64,000 nucleotides of DNA from Thermoplasmata archaeon (GTDB lineage Archaea; Thermoplasmatota; Thermoplasmata; Lutacidiplasmatales; UBA184), in NCBI GenBank assembly GCA_027365105.1, contig DAHXNZ010000004.1, positions 30,852-94,851 of the forward strand, read 5' to 3'. The position numbers were made by a program, and so were the translations under genes. A model generated the notes under the pieces. The model worked only from the letters and a program-made list of their open reading frames with translations. It searched no databases and was not told the origin of the DNA. Positions within the stretch are counted from its first letter, which is position 1. Every line of letters begins with the position of its first letter. Positions 31,964-41,311 of the stretch are shown here, in pieces.

Positions 31964-32647
31964 TCACTGCGTCTTTGCCGGCGGGAGTTCCGGCCGGTCC
32001 GACGGGCCGGGTTCGATCGGCCCCGGCGCGGCCGGCGGGGCGGTCCTCGGCGGCGCCGCCGTGCCGCCGGCGAGGAGCCTCGCGCGCGAGTCCTCGATCA
32101 CCTTCTGGAACCGGAACGGATGCGGGATTCCTTGCCAGTCCTGGTTGCCGAGGGAGGCGCCCGACTCCGAGCTCACGCGCATCGTCCCGTAGCGGAGAAG
32201 CCGCTGGCCCACCGACTGATGGACGTCGACTCCGCGGAGTTGGAGGATCGGCATCTCCTCGAAGTTCCGGGAGAAGATCCCGCGCTGCAGCACGACCCGG
32301 GTGGTCGTCACCGCGTAGACGGTCGAGATCCACCGCAGGTACCGGTCGAGCAGCCCGAGGAGGGCGCCGAGCAGGAGGAGCAGGAACGGGATGAGAAGGT
32401 AGGTTCCCGGGCTGACCCCGAAGAGGACCGGTCCGCGCGCAAAGAAGGCGGTCAGGTAGGGGAACGCCGGCCAGCCCGGGCGGACCGCCGCGGCGGCATA
32501 CGCCAGGATCCCGAAGACGATCGAGGCGGCGACCGATTTCGGCAGATAGAAGAGCGCGGTCCCGCGCGTCTCGGCGAGCAGCCGCTCCTCTTCGGCCAGG
32601 TAGCGGGCCTTGAAGTGCCGGGGCGTGATGGGAGTGAGCGGGATCAT
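31964..32647 (-). CDS. membrane protein with bacterial-type PH domain
   Basis: TM segments followed by YAVTTTRVVLQRGIFSRNFEEMPILQLRGVDVHQSVGQRLLRYGTMRV. Confidence 0.8.
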   Translation of the reverse strand: MIPLTPITPRHFKARYLAEEERLLAETRGTALFYLPKSVAASIVFGILAYAAAAVRPGWPAFPYLTAFFARGPVLFGVSPGTYLLIPFLLLLLGALLGLLDRYLRWISTVYAVTTTRVVLQRGIFSRNFEEMPILQLRGVDVHQSVGQRLLRYGTMRVSSESGASLGNQDWQGIPHPFRFQKVIEDSRARLLAGGTAAPPRTAPPAAPGPIEPGPSDRPELPPAKTQ

Positions 32648-32729
32648 CCGGGCACCTAATGAGCCCTCCTTGATAAGCCATGTCGCCCGCCGGCAGGAAC
32701 CCAAATACCGCCGGTCGTTCGGTCCGCGC

Positions 32730-33578
32730 ATGGGCGTGACCGATTGCCACATCCACATCAACCCGATCTGGGAGATGCGACCCGAGGCCCGTCGGCGGCT
32801 CGAACTCGCCTCCGGCCTCGAATCGATGCTGAGGCACCCCGAGGAACTGATCGCCTACCTCGACCGGGCCGGGGTCGAACGGGCGGTCCTCATCAACTAC
32901 GTGGCCCCGGAGGTCATCGGCTACAGCGAGGCCGCCAACGACTTCGTCGCCGAGTATGTCCGCGCCGATCCCGAGCGGCTGATCGCCGTCGGAGGCATCG
33001 GGACCGGCCACCGCTCGCCCGGCGCCCGGGTCCGCGAACTCGTGGAGCGCCTCGGCATCCGCGGCATCAAGATCCATCCCCCCCACCAACGCCTCTACCC
33101 GGACGCCTACCGGACGGGGGAGTGGCCCGAGCTTCGGGAGGTCTACGAGACCCTCGAGCGGTTCGCGGTTCCGGTGATCTTCCACACGGGGACGAGCGTC
33201 TTTCCCGGGGCGGTGAGCCGGTTCGGCGAACCGCTCCGGATCGAGGAGGTCGCCCTCGACTTTCCGAGGCTGCCGATCGTACTGGCCCATGGCGGCCGTC
33301 CGTTGTGGATGGACCAGGCGGTCTTCCTCGCCCGGCGGTTCCCCAACGTCTGGCTGGAGCTCTCGGGCGTTCCCCCGAACCGGATCCTGGAGTACTTCCC
33401 GGATCTCGCCAAGGTCGGCGCCAAGGCGGTATTCGGCACCGACTGGCCCGGGCCCGGGGTCCGGGATATCGCGGCCAACCTGCAGGCGTTCCGGGCCCTG
33501 CCGATCCCGGCCGAGCTAAAGGTCCAGATCCTCGAGAGCAATCCGCTCCAGCTCTTCCCCCGGCATCCCCCCAACTGA
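32730..33578 (+). CDS. amidohydrolase-family TIM-barrel metal-dependent hydrolase
   Basis: DCHIHINPIWEM; IKIHPPHQRLYP; PVIFHTGTS; IVLAHGGRPLW; VFGTDWPGPG. Confidence 0.9.
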   Translation: MGVTDCHIHINPIWEMRPEARRRLELASGLESMLRHPEELIAYLDRAGVERAVLINYVAPEVIGYSEAANDFVAEYVRADPERLIAVGGIGTGHRSPGARVRELVERLGIRGIKIHPPHQRLYPDAYRTGEWPELREVYETLERFAVPVIFHTGTSVFPGAVSRFGEPLRIEEVALDFPRLPIVLAHGGRPLWMDQAVFLARRFPNVWLELSGVPPNRILEYFPDLAKVGAKAVFGTDWPGPGVRDIAANLQAFRALPIPAELKVQILESNPLQLFPRHPPN

Positions 33579-33603
33579 AATAGTCGGCCCGGCTGATTGG
33601 GAC

Positions 33604-34023
33604 GTGGAAGACAACGAACCGGTTCCTCCGATCCCCTCCACGGAGTCCGACGAGCCGGCACCGACCGTGGAAGTCGTCGAGGGGGGGGAAGAGGTCGGGC
33701 GCCTCCCGCTCCCGCGCCGCCAGCGCGGCGAGGTGTTCGGCATGGCGACGCAGCTCCTGGGCGCCGCCCGGATCCGGGTCCTCTGCGAGGACAACACCTC
33801 CCGGATGGGCCGCATCACCGGCAAGATGAAGAAGAAGATGTGGATCCGGGAAGGGGATCTGTTGATCCTGAGGCCGTGGGGGTTCCAGGAGGGCAAGGCC
33901 GACATCCTGTTCCGGTACAGCCGCACCCAGGCGACCTACCTCTCCCGACGCAAACTGCTCCCCGCGTCGATGGACCGGTTTGGGGGCGGGGACGAGCCGA
34001 CGGCCCCCGCTCCAGCGAACTAG
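33604..34023 (+). CDS. translation initiation factor aIF1A
   Basis: EVFGMATQLLGAARIRVLCEDNTSRMGRITGKMKKKMWIREGDLLILRPWGFQEGKADILFRYSRTQATYL. Confidence 0.95.
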   Translation: MEDNEPVPPIPSTESDEPAPTVEVVEGGEEVGRLPLPRRQRGEVFGMATQLLGAARIRVLCEDNTSRMGRITGKMKKKMWIREGDLLILRPWGFQEGKADILFRYSRTQATYLSRRKLLPASMDRFGGGDEPTAPAPAN

Positions 34024-34028
34024 GGCCG

Positions 34029-35534
34029 ATGCCGACGGACGACCGCCGTCCGTTCTCCTCGCTCGAGATGGCGATCGTCGAGGCCAATGCGCTGGCGCTC
34101 GGCACCTCGCTGACCGATCTCATGGCCGCGGCGGGCCGGGTCGTGGCTGAGGAGGCCGCGCGGCGACTGCCTCCGCCGCCGGGCCAAGTCGCAATCGTCA
34201 TCGGCCCCGGAAACAACGGGGGGGACGGTCTCGCCGCGGCCCTCGAGCTCCGGCATCTCGGCCATCGCCCCGAGCTCTGGAGGCTTCCGCCGCCCGAGCG
34301 GCTGCGCGGCGCGGCCGTCCGGCGATTCTACGAGGAGGCCGTCCGGGAGCTGCCGATCCACTCCGGCGTTCCGGCCGTCGAGGATCTGACCGGTTTTTCC
34401 CTGCTGATCGACGGGATCCTGGGCACCGGCCAGGACGGACCGCTGCGGCCTCCCTACGTGGACGCGGTGGCCCACCTCCGCCGCTCCGGGCGGCCGATCC
34501 TCGCGATCGACGTGCCGACGGGGATCGGGGATCCCGAGGGGATCCGGGCCAACTGGACCGTGGCCCTGACCGGCCCGAAGGTGGAAGCGCCGGCCGACCG
34601 ATGCGGGGAGCTCATCGTCCGCTCGATTGGCATCCCGCCGGAAGCGTGGCAGTCGACCGGCCCCGGGGAGTTTCAGGCACTCCGCACCTGGAGCCATGCC
34701 TCCGAACGGGGCCGCAGCGGTCGCCTGCTGATCGTCGGCGGAGGACCGTATGCGGGCGCTCCGGCCCTCGCGGGCCGGGCGGCACTTCGCACCGGGGCCG
34801 AACGGGCCACCCTCCTCGTCCCGGGATTGGTCGCCCCGGTGGTCCAGGGGTTCGGACCGGACCTCATCGTCCAGGGTCTGGGGGACGGACGCCGTTGGAC
34901 CCCGGAGGAGCTCCCCGTCGCCCGGGCGACGATCGAGCGGCTGCGACCCGCGGCGATCGCGATCGGGATGGGCGCGGGCGACGACCCGAAGACGCGGGAG
35001 TTCTTCGAGGGGCTGCGGGACTGGCTGGAGACGCACCCCGACGACCACGGGCCGGTCCTCTACGATGCCGACGCTCTGGCGGTGCTCGCCGACCGGCCCC
35101 CGGTGGCGTCGGCCCCCGCCGCCCCGGTCTTCGCGACCCCCAATCTCGGCGAATACCGCCGGTGGTTCGGGGGGAGCCGGGAACCGACCGCCCCGGAGGT
35201 CGCCGACCTGGCCCGGGCCCGGGGGCTCCATCTCCTGGTCAAGGGACCCACCGACTGGCTCTCCGATGGGCTCCGGACGGTCCGCAACGACCATCACCAC
35301 CGGGCGATGACCGTGGGGGGGATGGGGGATGTCCTGGATGGGGTGCTCGGAGGGCTGCTGGCCCAGGGGACCGAGCCGTGGGTCGCCGGGCGGCTCGCCC
35401 CGTACTGGACCGGCGAAGCCGGAGAGCGGGCCGCCCGGCTTCGCGGATTCGGGCTCCTGGCGAGCGACGTGATCGAGGAGATCCCCCGGTCGGCCGTTGA
35501 GGCCCTCGGCGGCTCGGTCGGGGATCAGGCGTAG
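34029..35534 (+). CDS. bifunctional NAD(P)HX epimerase / ADP-dependent dehydratase
   Basis: VIGPGNNGGDGLAAALELRHLG; IDGILGTGQ; AIDVPTGI; VFATPNLGEYRRWFG; VKGPTDWLSDG; TVGGMGDVLDGVLGGLLAQG. Confidence 0.92.
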   Translation: MPTDDRRPFSSLEMAIVEANALALGTSLTDLMAAAGRVVAEEAARRLPPPPGQVAIVIGPGNNGGDGLAAALELRHLGHRPELWRLPPPERLRGAAVRRFYEEAVRELPIHSGVPAVEDLTGFSLLIDGILGTGQDGPLRPPYVDAVAHLRRSGRPILAIDVPTGIGDPEGIRANWTVALTGPKVEAPADRCGELIVRSIGIPPEAWQSTGPGEFQALRTWSHASERGRSGRLLIVGGGPYAGAPALAGRAALRTGAERATLLVPGLVAPVVQGFGPDLIVQGLGDGRRWTPEELPVARATIERLRPAAIAIGMGAGDDPKTREFFEGLRDWLETHPDDHGPVLYDADALAVLADRPPVASAPAAPVFATPNLGEYRRWFGGSREPTAPEVADLARARGLHLLVKGPTDWLSDGLRTVRNDHHHRAMTVGGMGDVLDGVLGGLLAQGTEPWVAGRLAPYWTGEAGERAARLRGFGLLASDVIEEIPRSAVEALGGSVGDQA

Positions 35535-36178
35535 CGGACCCGTCCGCGGATCGCCTTCGCCCGGGCCACGACTTCGGCGTGGCCATGGGGGTGGCCGTCG
35601 GCATATCCCGCGAGGAAGGCCCGCATCAGCACCTCGCTCCGGGGCACCAGCGACTTGAAGTCCTCCTCGACGAGGTGGAGGTCAATCCCGAGCTCCTCGA
35701 TGCCGGGCTGGCGGGAACCCATCGAAAGATCGAGGAGGGCCGGCGGGCCGTCCGGCCCTTCCGGAAAGAGGACGTTGGAACTGGTGAGGTCGCCGTGGGA
35801 GATCGGAGCCGCGTGGAGGAGCCCCAGCGCCCGGCCGAACGCTCGAACCGCCCGCTCGAGCCTCGCCGGCTCGACGCTCGGATCCTCCAGGATCTCCTTC
35901 AGGGTGGGGCCCGGAAGCCGCTCCAGGATGATCCGGGCGTGGGTCATATCGACATCGTAGATCAGCGGGGTCCGGACGCCCGCGCGCCGGGCCTCGACCA
36001 GCAGCCGCGCCTCGGTGCGGATCCGGTCCCGGCGCAGCCGGTCGTCGAACTCCTTCGGCCGGTAGCCCTTGGCCTCCCGGTCCTTGATCAGGACCGGGAA
36101 TCCCCACCAGTCGCCCTCCCGGAGGGTGGCCTCGGCCCCCCGGGAAACGGTGGCTCCGGTCCGGGTACCTTCGGTCAT
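35525..36178 (-). CDS. Bud32 (KEOPS-associated kinase)
   Basis: LIKDREAKGYRPKEFDDRLRRDRIRTEARLLVEARRAGVRTPLIYDVD; GDLTSSNVLF; DLSMGSRQPGIEELGIDLHLVEEDF. Confidence 0.92.
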   Translation of the reverse strand: MTEGTRTGATVSRGAEATLREGDWWGFPVLIKDREAKGYRPKEFDDRLRRDRIRTEARLLVEARRAGVRTPLIYDVDMTHARIILERLPGPTLKEILEDPSVEPARLERAVRAFGRALGLLHAAPISHGDLTSSNVLFPEGPDGPPALLDLSMGSRQPGIEELGIDLHLVEEDFKSLVPRSEVLMRAFLAGYADGHPHGHAEVVARAKAIRGRVRYA

Positions 36179-36185
36179 GGTCGTG

Positions 36186-37061
36186 TCAGTGATGGTCCCG
36201 GGCCGCGACGACCCGGACCATGGCCTCCCGGGCGATCCGGGCCGCGAGGGCACTCGTGTTGCCCTGGTCGTAGTGGGGAGAAACCTCCATGATGTCGAGG
36301 CCCGCGAGCCGGGGGGCCACCGCATCGATCGCCTCCTTGACGTCCCGCGGGGTGAGCCCGAACGGCTCGGGCGTGCCCGTGCCCCCGGCGTAGGCGGGGT
36401 CGATCGCGTCGATATCGAGCGAGACGTAGATCCGGTCGGTCCGCAGGCGGGCCAGCGCCCGGTCGAGCGTGGCCCGGATCCCTTCCCGATGGATCTCATG
36501 GGCGCTCACGAACGACATGCCGATCCCCCGGTTCTCCTCCATCTCTTCCCGGGAGACCGACCGGACGCCGAAGACCACGACCCGTTCGGCCCCGACCTTC
36601 TCGACGATCCGTCGGGAGGAGCAGGCGTGGCTCCGGGAGTCTCCGAGGTAGCTGGAGCGGAAGTCCATGTGGGCGTCGAGGTAGAGGACCCCCAGGGACG
36701 GTCCGTCGTCGGGATAGGCCTCGACGACCGGCGGCGAGCAGGCGTGGTCGCCGCCCAGGACGATCGGGATCTGGTCGGCGCGGTAGATCGGCTTGAGCTC
36801 CTCGCGGACCGACGCCACCATCGCCGCGGCGTTCCCGAACTCCTCGGTGTTGCCGAGGTCGTGGATCGGCACCTCGGAAAGATCGACCCCGGTCTCCAGG
36901 TCATACGACTCGAAGTTCCACGAGTGCTGCCGGATCGAGTCGGGGCCGAACCGGGCGCCCGGCCGGAACGAGGTGGTCCGGTCGAACGGGACCCCGAGGA
37001 CCACGAACTGGGCCTCCTCCCGATCGGCGCGGGCGTCGGCGAAGGTGGTCGGCCGTTCCAT
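36186..37061 (-). CDS. speB: agmatinase/arginase family ureohydrolase
   Basis: VLGVPFDRTTSFRPGARFGPDSIRQ; LGGDHACSPPVV; YLDAHMDFRSSY; VSLDIDAIDPAYAGGTGTPEPFGLT. Confidence 0.93.
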   Translation of the reverse strand: MERPTTFADARADREEAQFVVLGVPFDRTTSFRPGARFGPDSIRQHSWNFESYDLETGVDLSEVPIHDLGNTEEFGNAAAMVASVREELKPIYRADQIPIVLGGDHACSPPVVEAYPDDGPSLGVLYLDAHMDFRSSYLGDSRSHACSSRRIVEKVGAERVVVFGVRSVSREEMEENRGIGMSFVSAHEIHREGIRATLDRALARLRTDRIYVSLDIDAIDPAYAGGTGTPEPFGLTPRDVKEAIDAVAPRLAGLDIMEVSPHYDQGNTSALAARIAREAMVRVVAARDHH

Positions 37062-37157
37062 ACGCCGGCGACCCGCCCGTATTATAAGACGGTGTGCGGC
37101 GGGTCCGGCGGGCGCCCGGGTTAAGAGCCCCTCCGGGTTGCATCCGGGGGGGCAGCG

Positions 37158-37943
37158 ATGGACGCCGAGGAGTTCTGGGGGAGGAAGGCCGAGGAGGACG
37201 GAGTCGAGATCCTGGTGCTCCGCCACCCGCCGGTGAACGCGCTATCGCAGGGGGTGCTGGAGGGCCTCGAACGGGAGCTCTCCCGGCTCGAATCCACCCC
37301 CTCAGTCCGGTGTGTCGTCCTTACGGGCGACGGCGCCTACTTCAGCGCCGGGGCCGACCTCAAGGAGATGGCGACCATCGATCCGGCCCACGCGCTTCCG
37401 GTCGTCCAACGGACCCATCAGATTTTGGACCGCCTGGCCGGACTGGCGGTCCCCACGGTCGCGGCCGTCAACGGCCTGGCCGTCGGAGGCGGACTCGAGC
37501 TGGCCCTGGCCTGCGACCTTCGGATCGCCGGGGAGTCGGCCAAGTTCGGGGCGCCCGAGGTCCAGTACGGGCTCATGCCGGCGTACGGGGGGACCCAGCG
37601 GCTGCCGCGGATCGTCGGACGGGCCAAGGCGGCGGAACTGATCTTTACCGGCGCGATGATCCCGGCGACGGAAGCGCTGCGGATCGGGCTCGTCAACAAG
37701 ACGGTGGCCGCCGGTCAGGAGCTCCGGGCGTCCCGGGACTGGGCCCATACGATCGGCCAGCGGGCGCCCCGGGCCGTCCGGGCCGCGAAGCGCGCCCTGC
37801 GGGAGGGGATCGAGCGCCCCCTGTCCGAGGGGCTGCGCCGGGAGTCGGAGCTGTTTGCCTCGGAGGTCGCCCCGAGCCGCGACCTCGCGGAAGGGATCCG
37901 GGCGTTCTCCGAGCACCGGCCGCCGAAGTTCACCGGGGAGTGA
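37158..37943 (+). CDS. enoyl-CoA hydratase
   Basis: LRHPPVNALSQGVLEGL; LTGDGAYFSAGADLKEM; VAAVNGLAVGGGLELALACDLRIAGESAKFGAPEVQYGLMPAYGGTQRL. Confidence 0.95.
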   Translation: MDAEEFWGRKAEEDGVEILVLRHPPVNALSQGVLEGLERELSRLESTPSVRCVVLTGDGAYFSAGADLKEMATIDPAHALPVVQRTHQILDRLAGLAVPTVAAVNGLAVGGGLELALACDLRIAGESAKFGAPEVQYGLMPAYGGTQRLPRIVGRAKAAELIFTGAMIPATEALRIGLVNKTVAAGQELRASRDWAHTIGQRAPRAVRAAKRALREGIERPLSEGLRRESELFASEVAPSRDLAEGIRAFSEHRPPKFTGE

Positions 37944-37945
37944 GC

Positions 37946-39139
37946 ATGCCGATCGAGTTCACGTTCACCCCCGACCAGGAGGCGTTCCGCCAGGCGGCCC
38001 GAACGTTCTTGGAGAAGGAGGTGGCGCCGGTCGTCGCCGAGATGGACGAGCGCGAAGAGTTCCCGACCGAGTCGGTCGCGCGGCTCCGGGCGGAGGGCTA
38101 CTTCGGGATCCCCATCCCCGAGGCGTACGGAGGGCTCGGCCTCGGAAAGGTCGGCTACTGCATCTTTCTGGAGGAGCTCGGCAAGATCGACGCCTCCCAC
38201 GGCACGATCGTCGGAGCCCACACCTCCCTCGGGACCACGCCGCTGCTCTACTACGGCACCGAGGAGCAGAAGCGCCGCTGGCTCGTCCCGGCCGCCCGGG
38301 GCGAGCGGCTGCTCGCCTACAGCCTCACCGAGCCGGGATCGGGAAGCGACTCGGGCTCGGTCCACACGACGGCCACCCCGAAGGGGGATCGCTGGATCCT
38401 CGAAGGCAACAAGATCTACGTCTCCAACGGTCGGGAGGCCGACACGATCATCGTCATGGCTGCGAACGATCCGGCCCGCGGCCCCAACGGCGGCGTGACG
38501 GCGTTCGTCGTCGATACCGACAGCACCGGGTTCAAGGTGGGCCGGTGCGAGAAGAAGATGGGCCTGCACGGAACCTCGACCGCCGAGCTGATTCTCGACC
38601 GTGTCGAGGTCGGCCCCGAGGCCGTGCTGGGCGGGGTCGGCACGGGCTTCCTGGTGGCGATGACCGCGCTCGATGTCGGCCGGGTCTCGCTCGGTGCGGC
38701 TTCGCTCGGAGGGATGGAGGCCGCCTGCCGCCAGGCGCTCGAGTTCGCCCAGAGTCGCCGCCAGTTCGGCCAACCGATCAGCGACTACGAGGCGATCCAG
38801 TTCAAGCTCGCCGACATGGCGATGAAGATCCAGGCGCTCCGCTACCTGGTCTACCACGCCGCCCAGCACCAGGACGACCTCGGCACCGACCCCCGGGCCT
38901 GGCCGCGCGGTGCCCGGGCCGAGAAGACCCGGGAGGCGTCGATCGTCAAGTGCCTCGGGTCGGAGTGGTCCGGCGAGGTCATCGACGCGGCGCTGCAGAT
39001 CCACGGGGGTCTCGGCTACATCCGGGGGACCCCGATCGAGCGCGCCTACCGGGATCAGCGGATCACCGAGATCTTCGAAGGGACCAACGAGATCCAGCGG
39101 CTGGTCATCGCCCGGGACCTCCTGAGCCGGGGGCTCTGA
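37946..39139 (+). CDS. acyl-CoA dehydrogenase (second)
   Basis: AYSLTEPGSGSDSGSVHTTA; RRQFGQPISDYEAIQFKLADMAMKIQ; QIHGGLGYIRGTPIERAYRDQRITEIFEGTNEIQRLVIARDLL. Confidence 0.95.
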   Translation: MPIEFTFTPDQEAFRQAARTFLEKEVAPVVAEMDEREEFPTESVARLRAEGYFGIPIPEAYGGLGLGKVGYCIFLEELGKIDASHGTIVGAHTSLGTTPLLYYGTEEQKRRWLVPAARGERLLAYSLTEPGSGSDSGSVHTTATPKGDRWILEGNKIYVSNGREADTIIVMAANDPARGPNGGVTAFVVDTDSTGFKVGRCEKKMGLHGTSTAELILDRVEVGPEAVLGGVGTGFLVAMTALDVGRVSLGAASLGGMEAACRQALEFAQSRRQFGQPISDYEAIQFKLADMAMKIQALRYLVYHAAQHQDDLGTDPRAWPRGARAEKTREASIVKCLGSEWSGEVIDAALQIHGGLGYIRGTPIERAYRDQRITEIFEGTNEIQRLVIARDLLSRGL

Positions 39140-40868
39140 GCGGCCCCGCCCCCGGTCCGCCGGACGCCGCGCGCAGGAGCTCCTCCCGGAGCGTCCGGCG
39201 GAGCACCTTCTGGATGCCGGTCCGGGGCAGCTGCTCCCGGAACTCGATGCGTCGCGGCGCCTTGAAGTGCGCGATCCGGCCGCGGACGTACTCGATGAGC
39301 TCCTCGGGGCCGATGGTCGCTCCCGGGCGACGGACGACGACCGCCACGACCATCTCGCCATGGGCGGCCTCCGGGAGGCCGACCACGGCCGCCTCGGCGA
39401 CCGCCGGATGGGCCGTCAGCACCTCCTCGACCTCCCGGGGATAGACCTTGAGGCCGCCGACGTTGATCATGTCCTTGAGCCGGTCGACGATGTAGGTGAA
39501 CCCGTCCGCATCGACCTGGGCCGCATCGCCGGTCCTTAGCCAGCCGTCGACGAGCACCTGGGCGGTCTCCTCCGGGCGCCGATAGTACCCCGCCATCACC
39601 TGGGGGCCCCGGACCCAGAGCTCGCCCACCGCGCCGGGCGCCGTGAGGGTCTGCCCGGTCGCCGGGTCGACGATCTTCTGGTCGGTGCCCGGCAGCGGGA
39701 GACCGACCGAACCGCTCCGGTGTTCCCCGTCGATCGGGTTCGCGTGGGTCACCGGCGACGCCTCGGTCAGCCCATACCCCTCGACCACCGCCGCGCCGGT
39801 GAGCTCTTCGAACCGGTGGGCGGTCGCCGCGAGCAGCGGCGCGGAGCCCGAGATGCAGACCGAGATCGAGTGCAGGTCGTGCCGGCCCACCTCGGGGTTG
39901 AGGTTGATCGCCTGGTAGAGTGAGGGCACGCCGGGAAGCTGGGTCGGGCGGTACCGGTCCACCAGCCTCAACAGCTCGGGGACGTCCGGCCGGGTCTGCA
40001 GGACCACGGTCCCCCCGTCGAACAGCCCGTTCAGGAGCGCGACGGTGAGGCCGTAGATGTGGAAGAGCGGGATCGTGGCGAGCACGATCTCCCGTCCGGA
40101 GACCGCCCGGGTATTCCAAGCGGCCACCTGGGCCACGTTGGCCCGCAGAGCGCGGTGGGTCAGCATTGCGGCCTTGGGCTCGCCCGTCGTCCCGCCGGTA
40201 TACTGGAGGACCGCGACCTCGCGGGCGGGATCTCCGGTCCGGGGCGGCAGGGTTCCGGTCGCCGAAGCGACCTCGTGCCATCGCACAAACGCGGCCCCCG
40301 TCGGGGTCCCGGTCGAGTAGCCCCGACGCCGCAGGACCGCGTTCACGAAGGGGCGGATCCAGATCGGGTAGAACGCGCGGGTTTTCGCCCAGATGACCCG
40401 AATGGACGGGCGGGTCGCGAGCAGGGGGTTCAGGTTGGATACCAGCGCCTCGATCGTCACGACCGCCCGGGGGTCGGCGTCGTCGAGGAGGCGCGCCAGG
40501 TCGTCCCCGAGGTAGAGGGGGCTCACCTGGACGACCGTCGCCCCGGCGCGCAGCGTCCCGAAGAAGGCGATCGGGTAGGCCGGGCCGTTGGGGAGGTAGA
40601 GCGCGACCCGGTCGCGGGGCCGGACCCCGAGCCGGGTCAGCCCGACGGCCCACCGCTCGACCGCCTGCCAGAGCTCCCGGTAGCTCCAGCGGGCCCCGTA
40701 GTGGATGAGCGCGGTCCGCGCGGGCCATCGCTCCGCCGACCGGTGGAGCGCGTCGGTCAGGAATTCGTTCGGGACCTCCAGCCGGGGCGCGACGTTCGGG
40801 GGGTACGACCGGAGCCAGGGCCGGGGGAAGTCCGGGTCGCTCTCGGGAGGGGTCGGTCCGCGGTCCAC
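39105..40868 (-). CDS. AMP-dependent acyl-CoA synthetase/ligase
   Basis: VLQYTGGTTGEPKAAMLTHRAL; GYGLTEASPVTH; LRTGDAAQVDADGFTYIVDRLKDMINVGGLKVYPREVE. GTG start at 40868 chosen. Confidence 0.93.
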   Translation of the reverse strand: MDRGPTPPESDPDFPRPWLRSYPPNVAPRLEVPNEFLTDALHRSAERWPARTALIHYGARWSYRELWQAVERWAVGLTRLGVRPRDRVALYLPNGPAYPIAFFGTLRAGATVVQVSPLYLGDDLARLLDDADPRAVVTIEALVSNLNPLLATRPSIRVIWAKTRAFYPIWIRPFVNAVLRRRGYSTGTPTGAAFVRWHEVASATGTLPPRTGDPAREVAVLQYTGGTTGEPKAAMLTHRALRANVAQVAAWNTRAVSGREIVLATIPLFHIYGLTVALLNGLFDGGTVVLQTRPDVPELLRLVDRYRPTQLPGVPSLYQAINLNPEVGRHDLHSISVCISGSAPLLAATAHRFEELTGAAVVEGYGLTEASPVTHANPIDGEHRSGSVGLPLPGTDQKIVDPATGQTLTAPGAVGELWVRGPQVMAGYYRRPEETAQVLVDGWLRTGDAAQVDADGFTYIVDRLKDMINVGGLKVYPREVEEVLTAHPAVAEAAVVGLPEAAHGEMVVAVVVRRPGATIGPEELIEYVRGRIAHFKAPRRIEFREQLPRTGIQKVLRRTLREELLRAASGGPGAGPLRAPGSGGPGR

Positions 40869-40870
40869 GG

Positions 40871-41311
40871 TCAGTCCTGGACGAACTGGACGCCCGGTTT
40901 GTAGCCGGGATGAAAGTGGACGGCCGCGCCGAGCGGAAGGTCGGCCGGATCGGCGACGCCCGCGACCCAGCCGGTGATCCGGCCCCCTTCGGCGAGTTCC
41001 ACGACCACGTAGGCATACGGGGCCTCGTTGAGGAACTCGTCGCTCGGGACGTGCTGGACCGAGCAGGCGACGATCGTTCCGCGGCCCGAGAGGTCGACGT
41101 CGGTGAGGTCCCGGCTCCCGCAGCGCGGGCACGCCAGCACCCAGGTCGCGGTGCGGAACCCGCAGCCGCAGGCGAACCCGCGCAGCCGGCCGAGGTCGGT
41201 GTATCCCTTCAGGTAGTCGGCGATGGAGTGACCCTCGGGCGCGGTCATGGCGGTTGGCTTACCCCCGCCGGAAGATGTGGACCGAGCAGGAGCCTCCGGT
41301 TGCGCCGACAT
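40871..41311 (-). CDS. DUF35-type Zn-ribbon/OB-fold protein (thiolase partner)
   Basis: FACGCGFRTATWVLACPRCGSRDL...GRGTIVACSVQHVPSDEFLNEAPYAYVVVELAEGGRITGWV; directly downstream of thiolase. Confidence 0.9.
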   Translation of the reverse strand: MSAQPEAPARSTSSGGGKPTAMTAPEGHSIADYLKGYTDLGRLRGFACGCGFRTATWVLACPRCGSRDLTDVDLSGRGTIVACSVQHVPSDEFLNEAPYAYVVVELAEGGRITGWVAGVADPADLPLGAAVHFHPGYKPGVQFVQD